Below are positions 1 to 8,209 of a stretch of 64,000 nucleotides of DNA, piece by piece. The notes below the pieces were generated by a model. It made no database searches and was not told where the DNA came from. It was given only the letters and a program-made list of their open reading frames with translations. Made by a program: the position numbers and the translations under genes. The first letter of the stretch is position 1, and the number at the start of each line of letters is the position of its first letter. Origin of the DNA: Streptomyces werraensis (GTDB lineage: Bacteria > Actinomycetota > Actinomycetes > Streptomycetales > Streptomycetaceae); contig BNBX01000002.1 of the NCBI GenBank assembly GCA_014656175.1, positions 624,776 through 688,775 of the forward strand, given 5' to 3'.

Positions 1-36
1 GGCTTCGCCGTGAGGGCGCGGCTGCCGTGGCGGTGA
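1..36 (+). CDS. Sensor histidine kinase, C-terminal 11 residues only
   Basis: The first frame reads GFAVRARLPWR and then TGA at 34-36. A glycine-phenylalanine turn followed by a short V-x-A-x-LP strand is how the HATPase domain of NarL/DesK-type histidine kinases usually ends, and a NarL-type response regulator follows on the same strand, so this is probably the cognate kinase cut by the window edge. Only eleven residues are visible, so the family call rests on this ending and the neighbour. Confidence 0.5.
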   Translation, partial: GFAVRARLPWR

Positions 37-166
37 ACCTCGCGTGGACCGCGGGCAATCGTGCCGCCCGGGGCGGCACAGGTGGGCGCGGCGGCACCTC
101 ACAGGCGCCGAGTTGCGCGGACACCCCCGCCCCGCACCAGCCCCGGTGCATGATTTCGTACCGCCC

Positions 167-847
167 ATGACCGCGATCAAAGTCCTCCTCGTGGACGACG
201 ACCCCCTCGTCCGAGCCGGCCTCTCCCTCATGCTCGGCGGCGCCGACGACATCGAGATCGTCGGAGAGGCCGCCGACGGCTCCGAGGTCACCGCACTCGT
301 CGACCGCACCCACCCGGACGTCGTCCTCATGGACATCCGCATGCCCTCCGTCGACGGCCTCGCCGCCACCGAGGCGCTGCGCGGCCGCGACGACGCCCCG
401 CAGGTCGTCGTGCTCACCACCTTCCACGCGGACGACCAGGTCCTGCGCGCACTCCGCGCGGGCGCGGCCGGCTTCGTGCTGAAGGACACCCCGCCCGCCG
501 AGATCGTCGCCGCGGTACGGCGCGTCGCGGCCGGCGACCCGGTGCTGTCGCCCGCGGTCACCCGGCAGCTGATGGCGCACGCCGCCGGCGATCCGGGCCC
601 GGGCGACACCCGCCGCTCCCGCGCCCGCGACCGCGTCGCCTCCCTCAACGACCGCGAACGCGAGGTCGCCGTGGCCGTCGGCCGGGGCCTCGCCAACGCG
701 GAGATCGCCGCAGAGCTGTACATGAGCGTGGCCACCGTCAAGACGCACGTCTCACGCATCCTGGCCAAGCTCGACCTCAACAACCGTGTCCAGATCGCGC
801 TGCTCGCCCATGACGCGGGCCTGCTGGAGGAGACAGACCACCCGTGA
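167..847 (+). CDS. NarL/LuxR-type response regulator
   Basis: A 226-residue two-component transcription regulator. The receiver domain (about residues 4-120) has the acidic pocket VDDD at 9-12, the phospho-acceptor Asp56 in VVLMDIRMP, and the conserved Lys in VLKDTPP. The C-terminal LuxR-type helix-turn-helix starts at LNDREREV and includes the recognition segment SVATVKTHVSRIL. The ATG at 167 is chosen because the family begins just before the first beta strand (MTAIKVLLVDDD); an upstream GTG at 44 would add 41 unrelated residues. It follows the tail of a probable cognate kinase and overlaps the next gene by 4 bases (GTGA). The signal sensed cannot be told from the sequence. Confidence 0.93.
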   Translation: MTAIKVLLVDDDPLVRAGLSLMLGGADDIEIVGEAADGSEVTALVDRTHPDVVLMDIRMPSVDGLAATEALRGRDDAPQVVVLTTFHADDQVLRALRAGAAGFVLKDTPPAEIVAAVRRVAAGDPVLSPAVTRQLMAHAAGDPGPGDTRRSRARDRVASLNDREREVAVAVGRGLANAEIAAELYMSVATVKTHVSRILAKLDLNNRVQIALLAHDAGLLEETDHP

Positions 848-1314
848 CGTCCACCGGCCGTTCCGAGGAGCCCCGCACCATGACCCCGCCGCCCGAACTC
901 GACCTCGCCGCCGCGCGGAAGCTGCTGGACGCCCAGCCCTTCAGCAGACTCCTCGGCGCCCGTGTCACCGCCTTCGGCGACGGCGGGGCCACCCTGGAGA
1001 TCGACATCAGGGACGACCTGCACCAGCAGAACGGCTTCCTGCACGGAGGCGTCCTCGCCTACGCCGCCGACAACGCGCTCACCTTCGCCGCCGGCGCGGT
1101 CCTCGGCCCGTCCGTGCTGACCGGCGGCTTCTCCGTGCAGTACCTGCGTCCGGCCACCGGCCGCACCCTCCGCGCCCGCGCCACCGTGGTCCACGCGGGC
1201 AGACGCCAGGCGGTCACCCGCTGCGACCTCCTCACGGTGACGGAGGAGGACGAGGAGACGCTGTGCGCGGTGGCGCAGGGGACGGTCCTGCCGGTGACGG
1301 CCCGCACGTCATGA
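844..1314 (+). CDS. PaaI/YbgC-type hotdog thioesterase
   Basis: A 156-residue single-domain hotdog-fold protein. The central helix segment NGFLHGGVLAYAADNALTFAAG carries the HGG signature of PaaI-type acyl-CoA thioesterases; an acidic residue (Asp) follows in the same helix. Such enzymes hydrolyse small or aryl acyl-CoA thioesters in the cytoplasm, but the substrate is not predictable here. The GTG at 844 overlaps the stop of the response regulator (GTGA), so the two are likely translationally coupled; an ATG at 880 is an alternative start closer to the usual family N-terminus. The stop codon lies inside a short near-perfect tandem duplication. Confidence 0.85.
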   Translation: MTSTGRSEEPRTMTPPPELDLAAARKLLDAQPFSRLLGARVTAFGDGGATLEIDIRDDLHQQNGFLHGGVLAYAADNALTFAAGAVLGPSVLTGGFSVQYLRPATGRTLRARATVVHAGRRQAVTRCDLLTVTEEDEETLCAVAQGTVLPVTARTS

Positions 1315-1354
1315 GGGCATGACGGGGGACGGCCCGCACGTCGTGAGGGCATGA
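1296..1354 (+). repeat. Tandem duplication of 27 bp over a stop codon
   Basis: The segments 1296-1322 and 1328-1354 are identical except for one base (CATGAGG versus CGTGAGG), with a repeat period of 32 bp. The first copy contains the stop codon of the thioesterase gene. The second copy runs up to a terminator hairpin. It looks like a recent small duplication. Confidence 0.85.
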
Positions 1355-1358
1355 AGAA

Positions 1359-1381
1359 GGGGGTGTCGCCCCGACACCCCC
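1359..1381. terminator. Bidirectional terminator hairpin
   Basis: A perfect 9-bp stem (GGGGGTGTC / GACACCCCC) with a 5-base loop GCCCC sits between two convergent genes, the thioesterase and the IolG-like dehydrogenase, 6 bases beyond the dehydrogenase stop. There is no T tract, as is common in streptomycetes. Confidence 0.75.
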
Positions 1382-1386
1382 AGGTC

Positions 1387-2409
1387 TCACGTCAGCGCCT
1401 CCTGCGCGCTGCCCAGCAGTTCCGCGGGCCGCACCGGCCTGTGCTCCCGCCGCGATCTCTCGCACGCCTCCGCGATCAGCAGCGCCCGCAGGGCCTCACG
1501 GCCGTCGCACGGGTTGGGCCGCTCACCCCGCACCACCTCGACGAACGCGACCAGTTCGGCCTCGTACGCGGGTCCGAACCGCTCCAGGAAGCCGGTCCAC
1601 GGCTTGTCCGCCGCGGGCGGCCCCGTCGGCTCGGTGGACGCGATGGGCGTACGGTCGTCGAGGCCGACCACGATCTGGTCACGCTCCCCGGCGAGTTCCA
1701 TGCGCACGTCGTAGCCGGCGCCGTTCATCCGGGTCCCGGTGACCGTGGCGAGGGTGCCGTCGTCGAGGGTGAGCAGCACCGCGCCCGTGTCGACGTCGCC
1801 CGCCTCGCGGAACATCGGGGGCCCCGCGTCCGACCCGGTGGCGTACACGTCGACGACCTCCCGGCCGGTCACCCAGCGCAGGACGTCGAAGTCGTGGATG
1901 AGGGTGTCCCGGTACAGCCCGCCCGACTGCGCCAGGCGGGAGGGGTCCGGCGGCTCCGCCTCGCTGGTCGTCGCGCGTACCGTGTGCAGCCGCCCCAGCC
2001 TGCCCGTCCGTACCGCCTCGCGGGCGCCCGTGTAGCCCCGGTCGAACCGCCGCTGGAAGCCCATCTGGAGCACCGTCCCGGCGGTCTCCACCTCCGTTAT
2101 CGCCTGTAACGTGCCCGCGATGTCCAGGGCGATGGGCTTCTCGCAGAAGACCGGCAGACCGGCGCGCGCCGCCCGCGCGATCAGGTCCGCGTGGGCGGAG
2201 GTGGCCGTCGTGATCACCACGGCGTCGACCCCCCAGGTGTAGATCTCGTCCACACCCGGCGCCGCCGTCTCGCCGAGCCGGTGGGCGAGGGCCTGCGCCC
2301 GCGCCGGATCGACGTCCGTGAGAATGAGGGATCCGACCTCGCGGTGCCTGCTGAGTGTGTGGGCGTGAATGGTGCCGATACGGCCCGTACCGATGACCCC
2401 GATGCGCAT
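1387..2409 (-). CDS. iolG: Gfo/Idh/MocA oxidoreductase, inositol 2-dehydrogenase-like
   Basis: A 340-residue NAD(P)-dependent sugar/cyclitol dehydrogenase. The N-terminus MRIGVIGTGRIGTIHA is the Rossmann nucleotide-binding loop; EKPIALD holds the family lysine, and HDFDVLRW holds the catalytic His region in the C-terminal alpha/beta domain. The family oxidises myo-inositol and related sugars; IolG is the closest general match, but scyllo-inositol or another polyol is possible. It diverges from a GntR repressor across a 101-base region that contains the palindrome TGTCCGGACA, which suggests that the repressor controls it. No other inositol genes are in the window, so the gene symbol is a similarity label rather than a proven role. 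Confidence 0.8.
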   Translation of the reverse strand: MRIGVIGTGRIGTIHAHTLSRHREVGSLILTDVDPARAQALAHRLGETAAPGVDEIYTWGVDAVVITTATSAHADLIARAARAGLPVFCEKPIALDIAGTLQAITEVETAGTVLQMGFQRRFDRGYTGAREAVRTGRLGRLHTVRATTSEAEPPDPSRLAQSGGLYRDTLIHDFDVLRWVTGREVVDVYATGSDAGPPMFREAGDVDTGAVLLTLDDGTLATVTGTRMNGAGYDVRMELAGERDQIVVGLDDRTPIASTEPTGPPAADKPWTGFLERFGPAYEAELVAFVEVVRGERPNPCDGREALRALLIAEACERSRREHRPVRPAELLGSAQEALT

Positions 2410-2450
2410 GGAAACAAAGTGGGGCCCGCACCGCTCCCTGTCAATGCGTA

Positions 2451-2460
2451 TGTCCGGACA
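2451..2460. promoter_or_regulatory. Palindromic operator TGTCCGGACA (GntR candidate)
   Basis: A perfect 10-bp palindrome lies between the divergent iolG-like and gntR genes, about 42 and 51 bases from their starts. The same core recurs as a 16-bp perfect palindrome at 3304-3319 before the ROK kinase gene. Repetition at two nearby promoters makes it the likely site of the adjacent GntR protein. Confidence 0.65.
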
Positions 2461-2510
2461 ACCGAACTACACGACTTCCCGTCAACAGCCCACGCCGATA
2501 CGCTCGCTCC

Positions 2511-3275
2511 GTGCCGAAACCAGAAGTGGACCCGACCGTGCAACTGGAGCTGAGCGTGGACCGCGGCTCCCCCGTGCCGTTGTACTTCCAGCTGGCCCAG
2601 CAGCTGGAGTCCGCCATCGAGCACGGCACCCTCACCCCCGGCACCCTGCTGGGCAACGAGATCGAGCTGGCCGCGCGCCTCGGCCTGTCCCGGCCGACCG
2701 TCCGCCAGGCCATCCAGTCGCTCGTCGACAAGGGCCTGCTGGTGCGCCGCCGCGGCGTCGGCACCCAGGTCGTGCACAGCAAGGTCAGGCGCCCGCTGGA
2801 GCTGAGCAGCCTCTACGACGACCTGGAGTCCGCAGGCCAGCGCCCCACCACCACCGTGCTGGTCAACACCATGGTCGCCGCGTCCGCCGAGGTCGCCGCC
2901 GCGCTCGGGGTGACCGAGGGGAGCGAGGTGCACCGCATCGAGCGGCTGCGCTCCGCGCACGGCGAGCCCATCGCGTACCTGTGCAACTACCTCCCGCCCG
3001 GCCTGCTCGACCTGGACACCGGCCAGCTCGAGGCCACCGGCCTGTACCGGCTGATGCGGGCCGCCGGCATCACCCTGCACAGCGCCCGGCAGACCATCGG
3101 CGCGCGGGCCGCCACCGCCGTCGAGGCCGAGCGGCTGCGCGAACGGACCGACGCCCCGCTGCTCACCATGCAGCGCGTCACCTTCGACGACACCGGCCGA
3201 GCGGTGGAGTACGGCACGCACACCTACCGGCCCTCGCGGTACTCCTTCGAGTTCCAGCTGCTCGTGCGGAACTGA
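2511..3275 (+). CDS. GntR-family repressor, HutC/UTRA type
   Basis: A 254-residue regulator. Residues about 20-85 form the GntR winged helix (YFQLAQQLESAIEHG, then LGLSRPTVRQAIQSLVDKGLLVRRRGVGT). The rest is a UTRA ligand domain ending in the usual TYRPSRYSFEFQL segment. UTRA-type GntR proteins bind sugars, phosphorylated sugars or other metabolites and leave DNA when bound. The GTG at 2511 starts the family-typical short N-terminus. Divergent from the iolG-like gene and upstream of a ROK kinase, with shared palindromes, it is inferred to control cyclitol or sugar use. Confidence 0.88.
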   Translation: MPKPEVDPTVQLELSVDRGSPVPLYFQLAQQLESAIEHGTLTPGTLLGNEIELAARLGLSRPTVRQAIQSLVDKGLLVRRRGVGTQVVHSKVRRPLELSSLYDDLESAGQRPTTTVLVNTMVAASAEVAAALGVTEGSEVHRIERLRSAHGEPIAYLCNYLPPGLLDLDTGQLEATGLYRLMRAAGITLHSARQTIGARAATAVEAERLRERTDAPLLTMQRVTFDDTGRAVEYGTHTYRPSRYSFEFQLLVRN

Positions 3276-3303
3276 GCCGGGCCCTGGACGGCCCCGGTCG
3301 TCG

Positions 3304-3319
3304 CATTGTCCGGACAATG
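3304..3319. promoter_or_regulatory. 16-bp perfect palindrome CATTGTCCGGACAATG
   Basis: This palindrome contains the TGTCCGGACA core also found at 2451-2460. It sits 28 bases after the gntR stop and 168 bases before the ROK kinase start, in a 211-base gap that otherwise shows nothing coding. It is a strong candidate operator for the GntR protein and would add the kinase to the same regulon. Confidence 0.7.
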
Positions 3320-3486
3320 TGACGCGATCCACAGGCGTACGGTGGGAGCGCGCCGACCGGTGCGGACGCGAACGGCGGAGGGCTCGCCTCCGCCCCGCCT
3401 CCACCCGCTTCCGGTGCCGGATCCGAGGAACCCCGCCACCTGCCCGGTACCGCGATCGGGGCACCTGTGCGGCACAATCGCACCCG

Positions 3487-4635
3487 ATGAGCACCTACCG
3501 CGACTTCACCGCCCCCATCGGCTCCCGGCGTGCGACCGTCCTGAGAACGGTCGGTACGCGGGAGCGCCGCTCCCACCTGTCGGCGCCCCGGGTGCCGACC
3601 GTGGGCATCGACATCGGCGGCACCAAAGTGATGGCGGGCGTCGTGGACGCCGACGGCAACATCCTGGAGAAGCTCCGCACCGAGACCCCCGACAAGTCCA
3701 AGAGCCCGAAGGTCGTCGAGGACACCATCGTGGAGCTCGTCCTGGACCTGTCCGACCGGCACGACGTGCACGCCGTCGGCATCGGCGCGGCCGGCTGGGT
3801 CGACGCCGACCGCAACCGGGTGCTCTTCGCCCCCCACCTGTCCTGGCGCAACGAACCCCTGCGCGACCGCCTCGCGGGACGCCTCGCCGTCCCGGTCCTC
3901 GTCGACAACGACGCGAACTCCGCCGCCTGGGCCGAGTGGCGCTTCGGCGCCGGACGCGGCGAGGACAACCTCGTCATGATCACCCTCGGCACCGGCATCG
4001 GCGGCGCCATCCTCGAGGACGGCAAGGTCAAGCGCGGCAAGTACGGCGTCGCCGGCGAGTTCGGCCACATGCAGGTCGTCCCCGGCGGACACCGCTGCCC
4101 CTGCGGCAACCGCGGCTGCTGGGAGCAGTACAGCTCCGGCAACGCCCTGGTGCGCGAGGCGCGCGAGCTGGCCGCCGCCGACTCCCCGGTCGCCTACGGG
4201 ATCATCGAGCACGTCAAGGGCAACATCGGCGACATCAGCGGCCCGATGATCACCGAGCTGGCCCGCGAGGGCGACGCCATGTGCATCGAGCTGCTCCAGG
4301 ACATCGGCCAGTGGCTCGGCGTCGGCATCGCCAACCTGGCCGCCGCCCTCGACCCCTCGTGCTTCGTCATCGGCGGCGGCGTCTCCGCGGCCGACGACCT
4401 GCTCATCGGCCCCGCCCGGGACGCCTTCAAGCGGCACCTCACGGGGCGCGGCTACCGCCCCGAGGCCCGCGTCGTGCGCGCCCAGCTCGGCCCCGAGGCC
4501 GGCATGGTCGGCGCCGCCGACCTGGCCCGCCTGGTCGCCCGCCGCTTCCGCCGCGCCAAGCGCCGCCGGGTCGAGCGGTACGAGCGCTACGAGAAGTTCG
4601 CGGAGGCCCGCCGTTCCCCCTCGGAGTCGCTGTGA
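3487..4635 (+). CDS. ROK-family sugar kinase (glucokinase-like)
   Basis: A 382-residue cytoplasmic kinase. DIGGTKVMAGVVD is the phosphate-1 loop of the actin-like ATPase fold, LVDNDANSAAWAEW contains the catalytic Asp, LGTGIGGAI is the phosphate-2 loop, and GEFGHM followed by CPCGNRGCWE is the ROK zinc site with its His and three Cys. The adenosine motif is VIGGGVSAADDL. The ATG at 3487 gives about 40 residues before the fold; longer in-frame starts look non-coding. The C-terminus is Arg-rich. Its stop overlaps the GTG of the following membrane protein, so the two are co-expressed. Glucose is the usual substrate, but control by the upstream GntR palindrome leaves another sugar possible. Confidence 0.87.
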   Translation: MSTYRDFTAPIGSRRATVLRTVGTRERRSHLSAPRVPTVGIDIGGTKVMAGVVDADGNILEKLRTETPDKSKSPKVVEDTIVELVLDLSDRHDVHAVGIGAAGWVDADRNRVLFAPHLSWRNEPLRDRLAGRLAVPVLVDNDANSAAWAEWRFGAGRGEDNLVMITLGTGIGGAILEDGKVKRGKYGVAGEFGHMQVVPGGHRCPCGNRGCWEQYSSGNALVREARELAAADSPVAYGIIEHVKGNIGDISGPMITELAREGDAMCIELLQDIGQWLGVGIANLAAALDPSCFVIGGGVSAADDLLIGPARDAFKRHLTGRGYRPEARVVRAQLGPEAGMVGAADLARLVARRFRRAKRRRVERYERYEKFAEARRSPSESL

Positions 4636-5228
4636 CGGGCGAGCTTCCTGCGTCGGCGCACGACCCCGGCCGGCCCGACGGGCAGGGCGGGGCGCACCCC
4701 GGTGAGGACCGGCGGCACATGATCCGCCGCCGCGCCCTCACCTTGCTGATCATCGTGCTGCTCATCGGCATCCCGGCCGGCTACCTGGTGATCTCCGCGA
4801 ACCAGAGCCGGGCCAGCGGCAAGGACAAGGAGGCGAAATACTCGGCGACCGGCCTCACCGAGGGCTGGCCGTCCAAGCTCCAGCGACGCATCTACCAGGT
4901 GCCGGTGCCGCACCCGGCCTGGTGGGTCGCCTCGTACGAGACGAACAACTGGAAGACCAGCCGCCTCTACGTCGAGTTCGAGACCAGCGACGCGGGTCTG
5001 ACCGCGTTCCTCACCAGCATGGGCATGTCGGAGAAGGACCTGAAGAAGGACCGCCTCCCCATCAGTGAGCGCGACCGCGACGTCACCGGCTGGACCTTCG
5101 ACGGCCCCGGCACCTGGTCCGGCCTGGTGCACAGGCAGAAGAACCCCGCGCCCACGCACGACGTCGTGGTCAACCATGACAAACCCGGCTACCCGCGCGT
5201 GTACGTCGTGTCCCGCACGGTGCCCTGA
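4632..5228 (+). CDS. Small membrane-anchored protein of unknown function
   Basis: A 198-residue protein translated from the GTG that overlaps the kinase stop (GTGA). A hydrophilic N-terminus of about 37 residues is followed by one membrane segment (LTLLIIVLLIGIPAGYLVISA) and an outside domain with many aromatic residues (HPAWWVASYETNNW, WTFDGPGTWSGLVH). No catalytic motif is recognised. Translational coupling to a ROK kinase is the only functional hint. Confidence 0.7.
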   Translation: MTGELPASAHDPGRPDGQGGAHPGEDRRHMIRRRALTLLIIVLLIGIPAGYLVISANQSRASGKDKEAKYSATGLTEGWPSKLQRRIYQVPVPHPAWWVASYETNNWKTSRLYVEFETSDAGLTAFLTSMGMSEKDLKKDRLPISERDRDVTGWTFDGPGTWSGLVHRQKNPAPTHDVVVNHDKPGYPRVYVVSRTVP

Positions 5229-5326
5229 CCCTCCCGCGGGACCTGGCCGCCGGAGCCGATTGTCGGACCCCGCCCGTAGAGTCGAAGACGACTGGCCGAC
5301 GGACGGGCGGGGAGGTGACAAGACGT

Positions 5327-8209
5327 ATGGGCGAGGCGACGACGGTGGCCGAGGGCGCCGTGACGGCCGACGGGCTCGTCGCGTCGTCGCTGCCGGCCGT
5401 GTTCCTGCCCGCACCCCTCCCGCGCGACGGACGGATCGCCTTCTACGACCCGCAGGGCGCGGACGTGCCCGCGGGGAGCGGCGCGGACGTGCCCCCGCAA
5501 GCCGGGGGCGCCCGGCGCACGGACCTCACCGTCGTACGACCGCACGGCGCGAGTGTGCGCCGGCGTACCGTTCCCGCGCTGTCCCTGCCCGTGGACGAGG
5601 CCTTGCCCCTGCTGGTCCGCGCCCGGCACGATCCGGCGGCCCACCCGGCCACCGCCTGCTGGGGCGCCGCCGCCCTGCAGGCCCTGCGCCTCACCGCCCG
5701 GGGCCGCCTGCTGCCCGGCCTCACCGCCGAGGGGTACGACGCCTGGCGCGCCGGCCCCCTCGAACCGGACGACGTGACCCACCTGCGCGCGGTGGCCGCC
5801 GCCCTCCCGTACGAGGGCCACGCGGTGCCGCTGCCCGGCCCCGGCCCCCTGCGCCTGCCGCGACCGGAGGCGCTGGTCCGCGCGTTCCTCGACGCGGTCG
5901 CCGACACCCTGCCCCGCACGCCCGCCGCGCCCTACGCATCCGGACCGCCGTTCGCCGCGCGGCGGCCCCAGCGGCTGCCCGATGCCCGGGACTGGGCCGC
6001 GGAGGTCGCCGCCGGCATGGACGCGGGCGTACGGATCTCGCTCCGCCTGGACCTGTCCGCGCACGACCTCTTCGACGCCGACGGGACCGCGGGCGGCAGC
6101 GGCGCGCGCGGCGCGGGAGCGGCGATCGTGCAGGTGCACAGCCTGTCCGACCCGACGCTGGTGGCCGACGCGACGGCCCTCTGGTCCGGTGAGGCGGACC
6201 ACGGCTTCGGGCCCCGCGCGCGTGTCGACGCCGCCCTCGCGGTGCGCCGCGCGGCCCGCGTCTGGCCCCCGCTGGACCGGCTCTCCGACCAGGACGTGCC
6301 GGACGTCCTCGCCCTGTCCGAGGACGAGCTGAGCGATCTGCTCGGCGTGGCGGCCACCCGGCTCGCGGCGGCCGGGGTCGCCGTGCACTGGCCGCGTGAC
6401 CTCGCCCAGGACCTCACGGCCACGGCCGTCGTCCGTTCCGCGCCCGGCTCCGCGACCGACGGCACCGGCTTCTTCGAGAGCGAGGACCTGCTGCGGTTCG
6501 GCTGGCAGATCGCCCTCGGCGGCGACCCGCTGACCGAGGCCGAGATGGACGCCCTGGCCGAGGCGCACCGCCCGGTCGTCCGGCTCCGCGACCAGTGGGT
6601 GCTGGTCGACCCCGCCCTGGTCCGCAAGGCCCGCAAACGGGACCTGGGCCTGCTCGACCCCGTCGACGCGCTGTCCGTCGCCCTCACCGGGGAGGCGGAG
6701 ATCGACGGCGAGACGGTGGAAGCGGTGCCCGCCGGGACGCTGGCCGCCCTCCGCGACCGCCTGACCGCGGGCGTGCTCCCCGCCGAACCCCCGCCCGGCC
6801 TCGACGCCACCCTCCGCGACTACCAGCTCCGCGGCCTGGCCTGGCTCGACCTCATGACCTCCCTCGGACTGGGCGGCTGCCTCGCCGACGACATGGGCCT
6901 CGGCAAGACCGTCACCCTCATCGCCCTGCACCTGAAGCGCGCCCGCACCGAGCCCACCCTCGTGGTCTGCCCGGCGTCCCTGCTCGGCAACTGGCAGCGG
7001 GAGATCACCCGGTTCGCGCCCGGCGTGCCCGTACGCCGCTTCCACGGACCCGACCGCACCCTGGACGGGCTGGACGGCGGCTTCGTCCTCACCACCTACG
7101 GCACCATGCGCTCCGCCGCCCCCACCCTGGCGGAACAGCGGTGGGGCATGGTCGTCGCCGACGAGGCGCAGCACGTCAAGAACCCGCACTCGGCGACCGC
7201 CAAGGCCCTGCGCACCATCCCGGCACCCGCCCGGGTGGCCCTCACCGGCACGCCCGTGGAGAACAACCTCTCCGAGCTGTGGGCCCTCCTCGACTGGACC
7301 ACCCCCGGCCTTCTCGGCCCGCTCAAGTCCTTCCGCGCCCGGCACGCGCGCGCGGTGGAGACCGGGGAGGACGAGCAGGCGGCCGAGCGGCTGGCCCGTC
7401 TGGTCCGTCCCTTCCTGCTGCGGCGCAAGAAGTCCGACCCGGGTATCGTCCCCGAGCTGCCGCCCAAGACGGAGACGGACCACCCGGTGCCGCTCACCCG
7501 CGAACAGGCCGCGCTGTACGAGGCGGTGGTGCGCGAGTCGATGATCGCCATCGAGACGGCGCAGGGGATGGGGCGCCGCGGGCTGGTGCTGAAGCTGCTG
7601 ACCTCGCTCAAGCAGATCTGCGACCACCCGGCGCTGTACCTCAAGGAGGAGCACGTCCCGGCCGGCGACCGCCTCGCCGCCCGCTCCGGCAAACTCGCCC
7701 TGCTCGACGAGCTGCTGGACACGGTGCTCGCGGAGGACGGCTCCGCCCTCGTCTTCACCCAGTACGTCGGCATGGCCCGCCTGATCACCCGCCATCTCGC
7801 CGAGCGCGCCGTCCCGGTCGACCTGCTGCACGGCGGGACGCCGGTGCCCGAGCGGGAGCGGATGGTGGACCGCTTCCAGAGCGGTGCGGTCCCGGTGCTC
7901 GTGCTGTCCCTGAAGGCGGCGGGGACAGGGCTGAACCTGACGCGCGCCGGACACGTCGTCCACTTCGACCGCTGGTGGAATCCGGCGGTCGAGGAGCAGG
8001 CCACCGACCGTGCCTACCGCATCGGCCAGACCCAGCCCGTCCAGGTCCACCGGCTCGTCACCGAGGGCACGGTGGAGGACCGCATCGCCGAGATGCTGCA
8101 GTCCAAGCGGGCCCTCGCCGACGCGATCCTCGGCTCCGGCGAGTCCGCCCTGACGGAACTCTCCGACCGCGAGCTGTCCGACCTGGTGTCCCTGCGGAGG
8201 ACGACATGA
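5327..8209 (+). CDS. SNF2/RapA-type DEAD-box helicase-like ATPase
   Basis: A 960-residue double-stranded DNA translocase of the Swi2/Snf2 class. An N-terminal SNF2-associated region fills about residues 1-480. The helicase core follows: DYQLRGLAWL, motif I DDMGLGKT, motif II DEAQH, motif III LTGTPVENN, then motif V AAGTGLNL and motif VI QATDRAYRIGQ. The ATG at 5327 is preferred over a GTG at 5315 because GGGGAGGTGA ends 9 bases before it. The stop overlaps the start of the SWIM protein gene (ATGA). The pair is common in actinobacteria; a role in chromosome or transcription remodelling is inferred. Confidence 0.92.
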   Translation: MGEATTVAEGAVTADGLVASSLPAVFLPAPLPRDGRIAFYDPQGADVPAGSGADVPPQAGGARRTDLTVVRPHGASVRRRTVPALSLPVDEALPLLVRARHDPAAHPATACWGAAALQALRLTARGRLLPGLTAEGYDAWRAGPLEPDDVTHLRAVAAALPYEGHAVPLPGPGPLRLPRPEALVRAFLDAVADTLPRTPAAPYASGPPFAARRPQRLPDARDWAAEVAAGMDAGVRISLRLDLSAHDLFDADGTAGGSGARGAGAAIVQVHSLSDPTLVADATALWSGEADHGFGPRARVDAALAVRRAARVWPPLDRLSDQDVPDVLALSEDELSDLLGVAATRLAAAGVAVHWPRDLAQDLTATAVVRSAPGSATDGTGFFESEDLLRFGWQIALGGDPLTEAEMDALAEAHRPVVRLRDQWVLVDPALVRKARKRDLGLLDPVDALSVALTGEAEIDGETVEAVPAGTLAALRDRLTAGVLPAEPPPGLDATLRDYQLRGLAWLDLMTSLGLGGCLADDMGLGKTVTLIALHLKRARTEPTLVVCPASLLGNWQREITRFAPGVPVRRFHGPDRTLDGLDGGFVLTTYGTMRSAAPTLAEQRWGMVVADEAQHVKNPHSATAKALRTIPAPARVALTGTPVENNLSELWALLDWTTPGLLGPLKSFRARHARAVETGEDEQAAERLARLVRPFLLRRKKSDPGIVPELPPKTETDHPVPLTREQAALYEAVVRESMIAIETAQGMGRRGLVLKLLTSLKQICDHPALYLKEEHVPAGDRLAARSGKLALLDELLDTVLAEDGSALVFTQYVGMARLITRHLAERAVPVDLLHGGTPVPERERMVDRFQSGAVPVLVLSLKAAGTGLNLTRAGHVVHFDRWWNPAVEEQATDRAYRIGQTQPVQVHRLVTEGTVEDRIAEMLQSKRALADAILGSGESALTELSDRELSDLVSLRRTT

